Shown here: piece after piece, positions 1-5,294 of the stretch
Position numbering within the stretch: the first letter of the stretch is position 1
Layout: every line of letters begins with the position of its first letter
NCBI GenBank assembly: GCA_023394255.1
Contig: JAEXAZ010000327.1
Location: forward strand, 1 to 5,294
DNA from: Bacillota bacterium
GTDB taxonomy: Bacteria; Bacillota; Clostridia; Oscillospirales; Ruminococcaceae
Reading direction: 5' to 3'
DNA length: 5,294 nucleotides
The notes under the pieces: generated by a model
What the model was told of the DNA's origin: nothing
Database searches by the model: none
The model's input: the letters and a program-made list of their open reading frames with translations, nothing else
Program-made: the position numbers and the translations under genes

Positions 1-611
1 TCTGTACGCTGCGCGATATGATTGAAAACGACCCCGCTGTCCGTGAGAAACTGCGGATTGTGTTCCTCGAAAACTACAGCGTCACCATTTCCGAGCTTCT
101 GATGCCGGCCTCCGAAATCTCCGAGCAGATATCCCTCGCGGGCACCGAAGCCTCCGGCACCGGCAATATGAAGCTGATGCTCAACGGCGCGATTACGCTT
201 GGTACGCTGGACGGCGCGAATGTGGAAATCGGTGAGCGCGTAGGCGGGGAAAATATTCTGATTTTCGGCATGACCACACCGGAAGTCAACGCTTTAAAGG
301 CACATGGCTATGTTCCCGCCGAATACTATCATCAGGACGACCGCCTGCGCCGCGCCATCGACCTGCTTTCCTCCGGCCTGGACGGGCAGCAGTTCCCGGA
401 TATCGCAAACTCTCTGCGCTACAACGACCCTTATATGGTGCTCGCCGATTTTGACGCCTACTGCAAGGTGCAGGCGCAGGCCTCCGACCTGTACCGGGAT
501 ACTATGGGCTGGCAGAAAAAATCCCTCTATAATATTGCCGCTTCCGGCTATTTCTGCGCCGACCGTTCCATACAGGACTATGCGCGGGATATTTGGGGAC
601 TTTATAAATAG
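1..611 (+). CDS. glgP: Glycogen/maltodextrin phosphorylase, C-terminal part (5' end outside window)
   Basis: This is the last 202 codons of an alpha-glucan phosphorylase (GT35), which releases glucose-1-phosphate from the non-reducing ends of glycogen or maltodextrin in the cytoplasm. The frame is open from base 3 to the TAG at 609-611 with no start required, so the gene enters from the left edge. The family hallmark EASGTGNMK is present, and its lysine, codon 171-173, corresponds to the residue that carries pyridoxal phosphate (Lys680 in rabbit muscle phosphorylase). It is followed by the conserved LNGA and GTLDGANVEI segments that line the cofactor and phosphate site. Before it stands SEISEQISLAGTEASG, also typical. 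About 145 residues follow the lysine, close to the usual C-terminal length, so this end looks intact. The next gene on the same strand, 126 bases on, is a GH13 glucan hydrolase, a common metabolic partner. GlgP versus MalP specificity cannot be told from this part, so the symbol is the family default. Confidence 0.95.
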   Translation, partial: CTLRDMIENDPAVREKLRIVFLENYSVTISELLMPASEISEQISLAGTEASGTGNMKLMLNGAITLGTLDGANVEIGERVGGENILIFGMTTPEVNALKAHGYVPAEYYHQDDRLRRAIDLLSSGLDGQQFPDIANSLRYNDPYMVLADFDAYCKVQAQASDLYRDTMGWQKKSLYNIAASGYFCADRSIQDYARDIWGLYK

Positions 612-617
612 CGTCCA

Positions 618-637
618 GCGTCTGCCGCGGCAGACGC
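618..637. repeat. Perfect 20-bp GC-rich palindrome after the phosphorylase gene
   Basis: The two halves GCGTCTGCCG and CGGCAGACGC are exact reverse complements. As RNA this would fold into an 8-bp stem with a CGCG loop, starting 6 bases after the phosphorylase stop codon. No run of T follows, so it is not a standard intrinsic terminator by itself. It could protect the 3' end of the phosphorylase mRNA after exonuclease trimming, or be a protein-binding dyad. The function is inference. Confidence 0.55.
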
Positions 638-688
638 CTCCGGCGCGGTAAGGTTCTGTAAATGCCCAAGACCACTGTTTCGATTTTT

Positions 689-725
689 TCTGCGGGCAGG
701 TGAAATTCTGCCCGCAGATTTTTTT
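689..725 (+). terminator. Intrinsic terminator between glgP and the GH13 gene
   Basis: A perfect 10-bp stem (TCTGCGGGCA at 689-698 with TGCCCGCAGA at 709-718) has a 10-base loop and is followed at once by seven T residues at 719-725. This is a textbook Rho-independent terminator on the + strand. It lies 78 bases after the phosphorylase stop. The T-run ends on the base before the GGAG ribosome binding site of the next gene, so transcripts reaching that gene from upstream must read through it. In the minus direction the hairpin is followed by A residues, so it is one-way. Confidence 0.85.
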
Positions 726-729
726 GGAG
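726..729 (+). promoter_or_regulatory. Ribosome binding site of the GH13 gene
   Basis: GGAG lies 8 bases before the GTG at 738 and decides that start. It directly follows the T-run of the terminator hairpin, an unusually tight arrangement. An ATG at 742 is in a different frame and is not the start. Confidence 0.75.
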
Positions 730-737
730 TTGATTTC

Positions 738-2609
738 GTGAATGCCCTGCTCTATGACAGCCGTGATGAAAAATTCAAATCCCCCTTCGGCGCGGTTCCC
801 GCAGGCACGCCCGTCACCTTTCGCATCTGCCTGCCAATGATATACCAGTTCACAGCCCCGGCTCTGCTGATGTTTCAGGCCGACCGGTGGGACACCCCCG
901 ACCGCATCCCCATGCAGTTTGAGGAGAGCGACGGTATCGCCGGATCTTATACCTGCGTTTTCTGCCCGCCGCTGCCTCAGCTTTATTTCTACCGGTTTGA
1001 ACTGAGCGGGATTGACGGCGTCAAGTTCGTCAACCGCGGCCCCGACGGATTCTCCCAGATCAGCTTTGAAGGCGGGGACCTTTGGCAGCTTACCGTTTAC
1101 GACGCGGCATTGAAGACACCGGATTTCATGAAAAACGGCGTCATGTATCAGATTTTCCCCGACCGGTTCTGCAATTCCGGCACGCCGAAGGACTGCCCAT
1201 TCCCCGACCGCTGGCTGCATCAGGACTGGTATGAGCTGCCTGTCTACCAGCCGGACAATGAGGGCAAATTCCCAAATTCCGATTATTTCGGGGGAGATTT
1301 GGCCGGCATCGCCTCCAGGCTGCCCTATTTAAAGAGTTTGGGTGTCACCTGTATCTATCTCAACCCCATCTTCGAGGCGCATGAAAACCACCGCTACAAT
1401 ACCGCAGATTATGAGAAGATTGACCCGCTTTTAGGTGACGAAGGGGATTTTCAGTCGCTCTGCCGCGAAGCGCGGAAGCTTGGCATCCGGGTCTTGCTGG
1501 ATGGCGTATTTAATCATACGGGAAGCGACAGCGTTTATTTCAACAAAAACAGGCGTTACGGCGAACACACTGGCGCTTATAACGATCCGCAGAGTCCTTA
1601 TCGCAGCTGGTATGATTTTACCAGCTATCCGGATTCTTACCGGTCGTGGTGGGGATTTGAGACTCTGCCCAATCTCAATGAAAGCGACCCCGCTTACAGC
1701 CAATTTATCTGCGGGGAAACCGGCGTGCTGAAAAAATGGCTGCGGCTCGGCGCTTCCGGCTACCGGCTCGACGTGGCCGACGAACTGCCCGATTTCTTTT
1801 TAGACCGCATCTCAGCCTGTGTCAAGGGGTATGACCCCGAATGCGCCGTTATCGGTGAGGTCTGGGAGGACGCCTCCACCAAAGTCAGCTACGGCGAGCG
1901 CCGCCGTTACCTTCTTGGGGGGCAGCTTGATTCCGTCATGAACTACCCGTTCAAGGATGCCATCCTCAATTATGTCCGTTACGGCGACTGCAACCGGCTC
2001 TATCTGACCATTCTGGCAATTCTTGAGCACTATCCAAAGCCTGTTCTGGACGTCCTGATGAACTCCCTGTCCACCCACGATGTGGAGCGCGCCATTACCG
2101 CACTGGCCGGAGAGCCGTCCGCGGGCAACGGACGGGACTGGCAAGGCCGGCATAACCGGCTCAGCGACAGCCAGTACCGGCTGGGAAAAGCCCTGTTTTG
2201 CGTGGCGTCGGTCATCCAGTATACCCTGCCCGGCATTCCCTGCCTGTATTACGGGGATGAAGCGGGGCTGTACGGCTATAAAGACCCGTTCAACCGGACC
2301 TGCTACCCATGGGGGCGGGAAGATCCGGAACTTCTGGAATTTTTCCGGTCTCTCGGGCGTCTGCGCACGCAATTCCCGGAGCTTTCCACCGCCGGATTCC
2401 GCGCCGTTTCCTTTACGCCCGAGACGGTATCCTACTGCCGGGAGTGGGAGCAAAACCGCCTGCTGATCGCGGTAAACCGTACAGACAAATCCGTGCCTGT
2501 TGCATTCCCCGCCGGGTTCGGCCATGCAAAAGTGGTACTTGGCACTGTTGACGGCGGCCGGCTCGCACCTTTCGGCTATGCCGTTCTGGCGGACAGCATC
2601 CCGCGATAA
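738..2609 (+). CDS. GH13 alpha-glucan hydrolase, neopullulanase/cyclomaltodextrinase-like, cytoplasmic
   Basis: This is a complete 623-residue alpha-amylase-superfamily enzyme expected to cut alpha-1,4 (possibly also alpha-1,6) bonds in maltodextrins, cyclodextrins or glycogen-derived oligosaccharides. Residues 1 to about 125 look like a beta-sandwich N-domain of the CBM34/N-domain kind, the catalytic barrel spans about 130-540, and a small C-terminal beta domain ends the chain. The GH13 signatures are all visible: YFGGDL at 183-188, region I DGVFNH at 255-260, region V LPNLN at 310-314, region II GYRLDVADE with the nucleophile Asp345, region III GEVW with the acid/base Glu374, and region IV STHDVE with the transition-state Asp448. 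The enzyme therefore looks catalytically competent. There is no signal peptide, so it should act inside the cell, in line with the phosphorylase upstream. The start is GTG at 738, supported by GGAG 8 bases before it; the stop is TAA. The exact subfamily and the preference between pullulan, cyclodextrin and linear dextrins are not decided by the sequence alone. Confidence 0.93.
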   Translation: MNALLYDSRDEKFKSPFGAVPAGTPVTFRICLPMIYQFTAPALLMFQADRWDTPDRIPMQFEESDGIAGSYTCVFCPPLPQLYFYRFELSGIDGVKFVNRGPDGFSQISFEGGDLWQLTVYDAALKTPDFMKNGVMYQIFPDRFCNSGTPKDCPFPDRWLHQDWYELPVYQPDNEGKFPNSDYFGGDLAGIASRLPYLKSLGVTCIYLNPIFEAHENHRYNTADYEKIDPLLGDEGDFQSLCREARKLGIRVLLDGVFNHTGSDSVYFNKNRRYGEHTGAYNDPQSPYRSWYDFTSYPDSYRSWWGFETLPNLNESDPAYSQFICGETGVLKKWLRLGASGYRLDVADELPDFFLDRISACVKGYDPECAVIGEVWEDASTKVSYGERRRYLLGGQLDSVMNYPFKDAILNYVRYGDCNRLYLTILAILEHYPKPVLDVLMNSLSTHDVERAITALAGEPSAGNGRDWQGRHNRLSDSQYRLGKALFCVASVIQYTLPGIPCLYYGDEAGLYGYKDPFNRTCYPWGREDPELLEFFRSLGRLRTQFPELSTAGFRAVSFTPETVSYCREWEQNRLLIAVNRTDKSVPVAFPAGFGHAKVVLGTVDGGRLAPFGYAVLADSIPR

Positions 2610-2628
2610 TAGATCGGACTACATGATA

Positions 2629-2668
2629 ACGCACAGCTTACCGGTATGGTTTGCTGTGTGTATTTTTT
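2629..2668 (+). terminator. Intrinsic terminator after the GH13 gene
   Basis: ACGCACAGC at 2629-2637 pairs with GCTGTGTGT at 2653-2661 (9 bp with one G-T wobble). Three further pairs, ACC with GGT, are possible inside after a short mismatch. A T-rich tail, TATTTTTT, ends at 2668. It begins 20 bases after the GH13 stop codon and should separate that gene from the ABC gene downstream. Confidence 0.75.
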
Positions 2669-2679
2669 ATCTCAATTTC

Positions 2680-2724
2680 CAGCAAAAGGAAAATCAATCC
2701 TTTCAAATTTTGCTGATGATTTTC
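2680..2724. repeat. Interleaved inverted repeats in the AT-rich spacer
   Basis: Two perfect 8-base inverted repeats interlock: CAGCAAAA (2680-2687) with TTTTGCTG (2708-2715), and GAAAATCA (2689-2696) with TGATTTTC (2717-2724). The arm order is left-1, left-2, right-1, right-2, so both could form together only as a pseudoknot, or else as alternatives. A third shorter pair, AAAGGA (2685-2690) with TCCTTT (2698-2703), overlaps them. The stretch is AT-rich, which raises the chance of accidental pairing. It lies just before the promoter candidate of the ABC gene. Confidence 0.45.
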
Positions 2725-2741
2725 TCTTATGCGGCTACAAT
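2713..2741 (+). promoter_or_regulatory. Candidate promoter of the ABC ATPase gene (weak -35)
   Basis: TACAAT at 2736-2741 matches the sigma-70/sigma-A -10 consensus in five of six bases. With 17-base spacing the -35 position (2713-2718) reads CTGATG, which keeps only the TGA core of TTGACA. Transcription would begin near 2748, giving a leader of roughly 75 bases. A promoter is expected here because an intrinsic terminator closes the upstream gene. An alternative -10, TATAAA at 2741-2746, overlaps it. Confidence 0.4.
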
Positions 2742-2749
2742 ATAAACAG

Positions 2750-2791
2750 ACGGATTTCTGATTCACGAAATCCGTGCGGCATATACCGCAC
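2750..2791 (+). promoter_or_regulatory. Two overlapping dyads in the ABC gene leader (operator or leader RNA structure)
   Basis: ACGGATTTC (2750-2758) and GAAATCCGT (2767-2775) form a perfect 9-bp inverted repeat with 8 bases between. GTGCGG (2774-2779) and CCGCAC (2786-2791) form a second, 6-bp one with 6 bases between. They share bases 2774-2775. The first dyad sits immediately downstream of the predicted -10 box, across or just after the expected transcript start, which is where repressor operators often lie. As RNA the two would form tandem hairpins at the very 5' end. Neither is followed by a T-run, so they are not plain terminators. Confidence 0.5.
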
Positions 2792-2807
2792 AATTGTAGA
2801 AATGCAA

Positions 2808-2814
2808 AAGGGGA
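2808..2814 (+). promoter_or_regulatory. Ribosome binding site of the ABC ATPase gene
   Basis: AAGGGGA lies 7 bases before the ATG at 2822 and fixes that codon as the start. The in-frame GTG at 2774 is 48 bases further up, falls inside the leader dyads and has no ribosome binding site. Confidence 0.8.
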
Positions 2815-2821
2815 TTGTTTT

Positions 2822-3502
2822 ATGCCGCTGGTCGAACTGAGGAACCTCACCAAAATTTATAACTCCGGCGAAAACGAGGTCCGCGCGCTCTCCAATGTCT
2901 CCCTCTCGATCTGCGAGGGGGAATTTGTGGCGATCATTGGGCAGTCCGGCTCCGGAAAGTCGACGCTGATGAATATGCTGGGCTGTCTTGACATGCCCGA
3001 TTCCGGGGAATATCTGCTGGAGGGCGAAAACGTCGCAACCATACCGGAAGAAACGCTGGCCCATATCCGCAACCGCCGCATCGGCTTTATTTTTCAGGGG
3101 TTCAACCTGATTTCCAGCCTGAACGCACTTGAAAACGTGGAACTGCCGCTGATGTACCGGGGCATGCGCGCGAAAGAGCGGTTTGAACTGGCGTATTCCG
3201 CGCTCAGCCGGGTGGGGATCGCCAACCGGATCCGGCACCGCCCTTCCGAGCTTTCCGGCGGGCAGCAGCAGAGGGTCGCCATCGCGCGGGCGATTGCCGC
3301 AAAGCCGCCGATTCTTCTCGCCGACGAACCCACCGGCAACCTTGATTCGGCATCCGGCTCCGAAGTGATGTCGATTCTGCGGGATCTGCACGAAGAAGGC
3401 AAGACCATTATTCTGATCACGCACGACGGCGCCATCGCCTCGATGGCAAACCGGATTATCCGTATCGTTGACGGCTGTGTTGTAGACGATACCGTTTCCT
3501 GA
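2822..3502 (+). CDS. ABC transporter ATP-binding protein, MacB/LolD-type
   Basis: This is a complete 226-residue ABC ATPase, the normal length for the class. Motifs in order are Walker A GQSGSGKST at 40-48, Q-loop Gln92 in FIFQGFNL, signature LSGGQQQR at 144-151, Walker B ILLADEP at 164-170 with catalytic Glu169, D-loop NLDS at 173-176, and switch His201 in ITHD. The N-terminal pattern (LRNLTKIY, an EVRAL segment, then GEFVAIIGQSGSGKST) and LADEPTGNLDS are typical of the MacB/LolD/FtsE/BceA group. These proteins drive FtsX-like permeases that move peptides, antibiotics or lipoproteins rather than import sugars. The protein is cytoplasmic and would need a membrane partner, but none lies beside it: a GH13 gene with its own terminator is upstream and a terminator plus a convergent gene is downstream. 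Start is ATG 2822 with a strong AAGGGGA site. The ATPase assignment is firm, the transported substrate unknown. Confidence 0.93.
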   Translation: MPLVELRNLTKIYNSGENEVRALSNVSLSICEGEFVAIIGQSGSGKSTLMNMLGCLDMPDSGEYLLEGENVATIPEETLAHIRNRRIGFIFQGFNLISSLNALENVELPLMYRGMRAKERFELAYSALSRVGIANRIRHRPSELSGGQQQRVAIARAIAAKPPILLADEPTGNLDSASGSEVMSILRDLHEEGKTIILITHDGAIASMANRIIRIVDGCVVDDTVS

Positions 3503-3508
3503 CCGATC

Positions 3509-3543
3509 AAAAAGGCTCCGCGGCGAATGCCGCGGAGCCTTTT
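3509..3543. terminator. Bidirectional intrinsic terminator between convergent genes
   Basis: GGCTCCGCGGC (3514-3524) and GCCGCGGAGCC (3529-3539) form a perfect 11-bp GC-rich stem with a GAAT loop. The stem is flanked by five A before and four T after, which extend the pairing to 15 bp. Each strand therefore sees a hairpin followed by T residues. It begins 6 bases after the ABC gene stop and 13 bases beyond the stop of the pyruvate:ferredoxin oxidoreductase gene, so it serves both. Confidence 0.93.
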
Positions 3544-3556
3544 CATGCGAAAAATC

Positions 3557-5294
3557 TTATTCTGCGTCGTAAAGTTTGGACATACGGAGCAGATGGTTGT
3601 ATTTGTCGGCAGCAGCCTTGGTCGCAGCCGCGAACAACTGCTCTGCACGCTCAGGATTCTGTCTTTCCAGCGAGCTGTAACGGACTTCGTTCTCGATAAA
3701 GGACTTGTAGTCCTCTTTCGGAGCCTTGGAATCCATCTGGAACGGATTAGCGCCCTCGGCAGCTCTGCGGGGATCGAAGCGGAAGTTATGCCAGTAACCG
3801 GCCTCGACAGCCCTCTTGATTTCGGTCTGCGCAATGCCCATGCCGCCCCTGATGCCGTGGTTGATGCAGGGCGCGTAAGCGACGATGATGGACGGACCGT
3901 GATAGCTTTCCGCCTCGACAAACGCCTTGATGCACTGGTTGTAGTCAGCGCCCATGGCAACCTGCGCAACGTAAACATAGCCATAACTCATCGCAATCGC
4001 GGCGAGATCCTTCTGCTTGATTTCCTTACCGGCAGCCGCGAACTGCGCAATCGCGCCGGTCGGGGTTGCTTTGGAGGACTGGCCGCCTGTGTTGGAGTAA
4101 ACCTCGGTGTTGAAGACCAGGATATTGACATCCTCGCCGGATGCGATTACATGGTCCAGACCGCCGAAGCCGATATCGAACGCCCAGCCGTCGCCGCCGA
4201 ATACCCAGTTGGATTTTTTGGCGAGGAACTCTTTATCCTTCAGGATCGCTTTGCAGGTCGGGCAGTCAATGCCTTCCAGCGCGGAGATCAGGTTCTTCGT
4301 GGCAACCGCATTGGCCGGGCCGTCATCAACAGAGGACAGGTAAGCCTCGCATGCCGCTTTGACTTCAGCAGTTGCCTTTTCATCCTTGGCAACTTCGAGC
4401 ACTTTTGCAATCAGATGCTGACGCAGAGTGGACTGAGCCAGATACATGCCGTAGCCGTATTCCGCGTTGTCCTCAAACAGGGAGTTCGCCCAGGCCGGGC
4501 CGCGTCCTTCCTGATTGACTGTGTACGGAGTGGACGGAGCGGAGCCGCCCCAAATGGAAGAGCATCCGGTTGCGTTGGCAATATACATTCTGTCGCCGAA
4601 CAGCTGGGTGGCCAGCTTGGCATACGGAGTTTCGCCGCATCCCGCGCAGGCGCCGGAGTATTCAAGCAGCGGCTGTTTGAACTGGCTTCCCTTGACGGTG
4701 CTTTCCTTGAATTTTTCCGCAACTTCGGGTTTGGTCGGCAGGGCCTGGCCATAAGCGGCAACTTCCGCCTGCTCAAGCTGGCTGTCGAGTTTCTCCATAA
4801 CCAGCGCCTTGTTGCCCTTCTTGCCGGGGCAGACATTTGCGCAGGATCCGCATCCGGTGCAGTCCAGAACGGAGACGGTCATCGCGAACTTGTAGCCGGG
4901 CATTCCGATCATCGGAACAGTCTTGGTGCCTGCGGGAGCCTTGGCGGCTTCGTCTTCGGTCATAACGGCCGGACGGATGACAGCGTGCGGGCAGACATAA
5001 GCACAGAAGTTGCACTGGATGCAATTGTCAGGAACCCAGTTGGGAACATCCACAGCGATACCGCGTTTCTCATAAGCGGCAGAGCCCTGCGGGAAGGTGC
5101 CGTCCTCGCGGCCGTCGAAAGTGGAAACAGGCAGTTTATCACCGCGCTGCGCATTCGCGGGGATCAGGATATCATTGACGAAATCGACAAGGTCTTTGCG
5201 GCTGCCGGTAGCCTTCAGGGCCTCGTCAGCGTCGGTAGCGTTCATCCAGTCAGCCGGCACTTCCACCTTGACAATGGATTTCGCGCCTTCTTCA
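3557..5294 (-). CDS. nifJ: Pyruvate:ferredoxin (flavodoxin) oxidoreductase, C-terminal half (5' end outside window)
   Basis: These are the last 578 codons of the single-chain enzyme (full length in the family about 1,170-1,200) that converts pyruvate, CoA and oxidised ferredoxin to acetyl-CoA, CO2 and reduced ferredoxin. The frame stays open to the right edge; the GTG codon at 5264-5266 is an internal valine, not a start. Numbering from that codon, a ferredoxin-like domain carries two 4Fe-4S motifs, CIQCNFCAYVC at 82-92 and CTGCGSCANVC at 136-146. The proximal cluster cysteines are C207 and C210 (GACAGCGE), C235 (NATGCSS) and C467 (YAPCINHG), matching the pattern known from the Desulfovibrio africanus enzyme. 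The thiamine diphosphate domain shows GGDGWAFDIGFGG at 357-369 and NTEVYSNTGGQSSKATPTG at 386-404. A C-terminal extension of about 75 residues follows. All visible catalytic and cluster residues are intact. It is oxygen-sensitive chemistry, so the host is probably an anaerobe. The symbol porA or pfo is used by some for the same gene; a role in nitrogen fixation is not implied. Confidence 0.96.
   Translation of the reverse strand, partial: EEGAKSIVKVEVPADWMNATDADEALKATGSRKDLVDFVNDILIPANAQRGDKLPVSTFDGREDGTFPQGSAAYEKRGIAVDVPNWVPDNCIQCNFCAYVCPHAVIRPAVMTEDEAAKAPAGTKTVPMIGMPGYKFAMTVSVLDCTGCGSCANVCPGKKGNKALVMEKLDSQLEQAEVAAYGQALPTKPEVAEKFKESTVKGSQFKQPLLEYSGACAGCGETPYAKLATQLFGDRMYIANATGCSSIWGGSAPSTPYTVNQEGRGPAWANSLFEDNAEYGYGMYLAQSTLRQHLIAKVLEVAKDEKATAEVKAACEAYLSSVDDGPANAVATKNLISALEGIDCPTCKAILKDKEFLAKKSNWVFGGDGWAFDIGFGGLDHVIASGEDVNILVFNTEVYSNTGGQSSKATPTGAIAQFAAAGKEIKQKDLAAIAMSYGYVYVAQVAMGADYNQCIKAFVEAESYHGPSIIVAYAPCINHGIRGGMGIAQTEIKRAVEAGYWHNFRFDPRRAAEGANPFQMDSKAPKEDYKSFIENEVRYSSLERQNPERAEQLFAAATKAAADKYNHLLRMSKLYDAE

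Noticed and set aside
294..1220. A 308-codon open frame on the minus strand
   Set aside because: It overlaps the ends of both the phosphorylase and the GH13 gene, whose motifs are unmistakable, runs through the terminator hairpin, and its translation shows no recognisable domain. It is a shadow frame in GC-rich coding DNA.
1812..2525. A 237-codon open frame on the minus strand
   Set aside because: It lies wholly opposite the catalytic part of the GH13 gene and shows no family motif or sensible start context.
2774..2821. Upstream in-frame GTG start for the ABC ATPase, adding 16 residues
   Set aside because: The extra residues resemble no ABC ATPase N-terminus, the GTG lies inside the leader dyads without a ribosome binding site, and the ATG at 2822 has a strong one.
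2610..2821. A tRNA, small gene or CRISPR-like repeat in the 212-base spacer
   Set aside because: No cloverleaf, no regularly spaced direct repeats and no convincing small frame with a ribosome binding site; the content is explained by a terminator, inverted repeats and leader elements.
3094..3984. A 296-codon open frame on the minus strand
   Set aside because: It spans the end of the ABC gene, the bidirectional terminator and the end of the ferredoxin oxidoreductase gene; its serine/arginine-rich translation is typical of an out-of-frame reading.
5264..5266. GTG as the start of the ferredoxin oxidoreductase
   Set aside because: The frame continues open to the window edge with residues (EEGAKSIVK before it) that belong to the family, and about half of the expected protein is missing upstream.
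1..5294. Mobile element, phage or defence-system content
   Set aside because: No transposase, integrase, toxin-antitoxin or defence motif was seen in either strand, and gene composition looks uniform across the window.

Overview
The window looks like ordinary core-metabolism chromosome from an anaerobic, low-oxygen-tolerant Firmicute. A member of the Clostridia, perhaps of the Oscillospiraceae/Ruminococcaceae type, is my best guess. The grounds are a moderately high GC content, Gram-positive style Shine-Dalgarno sites (GGAG, AAGGGGA), strong intrinsic terminators after the genes, and a pyruvate:ferredoxin oxidoreductase of the long single-chain type. The taxonomic call is inference.

Layout, left to right. 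Positions 1-611 (+) hold the C-terminal end of a glycogen/maltodextrin phosphorylase, cut by the window edge. Positions 612-737 are a spacer with a GC-rich perfect palindrome and a strong intrinsic terminator whose T-run touches the ribosome binding site of the next gene. Positions 738-2609 (+) encode a complete 623-residue GH13 alpha-glucan hydrolase of the neopullulanase/cyclomaltodextrinase-like kind with no signal peptide. Positions 2610-2821 are an AT-rich spacer with a terminator, several inverted repeats, a weak promoter candidate and two overlapping leader hairpins. Positions 2822-3502 (+) encode a complete 226-residue ABC transporter ATPase of the MacB/LolD class with no permease beside it. 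Positions 3503-3556 contain a long bidirectional terminator. From 3557 to the right edge (-) lies the C-terminal half of pyruvate:ferredoxin oxidoreductase, running convergently toward the ABC gene.

The first two genes fit one job: intracellular breakdown of glycogen or imported maltodextrins. The phosphorylase trims chains to glucose-1-phosphate and the GH13 enzyme handles branches or short oligosaccharides. The ferredoxin oxidoreductase then acts at the far end of glycolysis, converting pyruvate to acetyl-CoA with low-potential electrons. The ABC ATPase has no obvious link to either neighbour.

I do not see a new multi-gene system here. The points worth a second look are regulatory: the terminator abutting the GH13 start, the repeat-rich leader of the ABC gene, and the orphan state of that ATPase.
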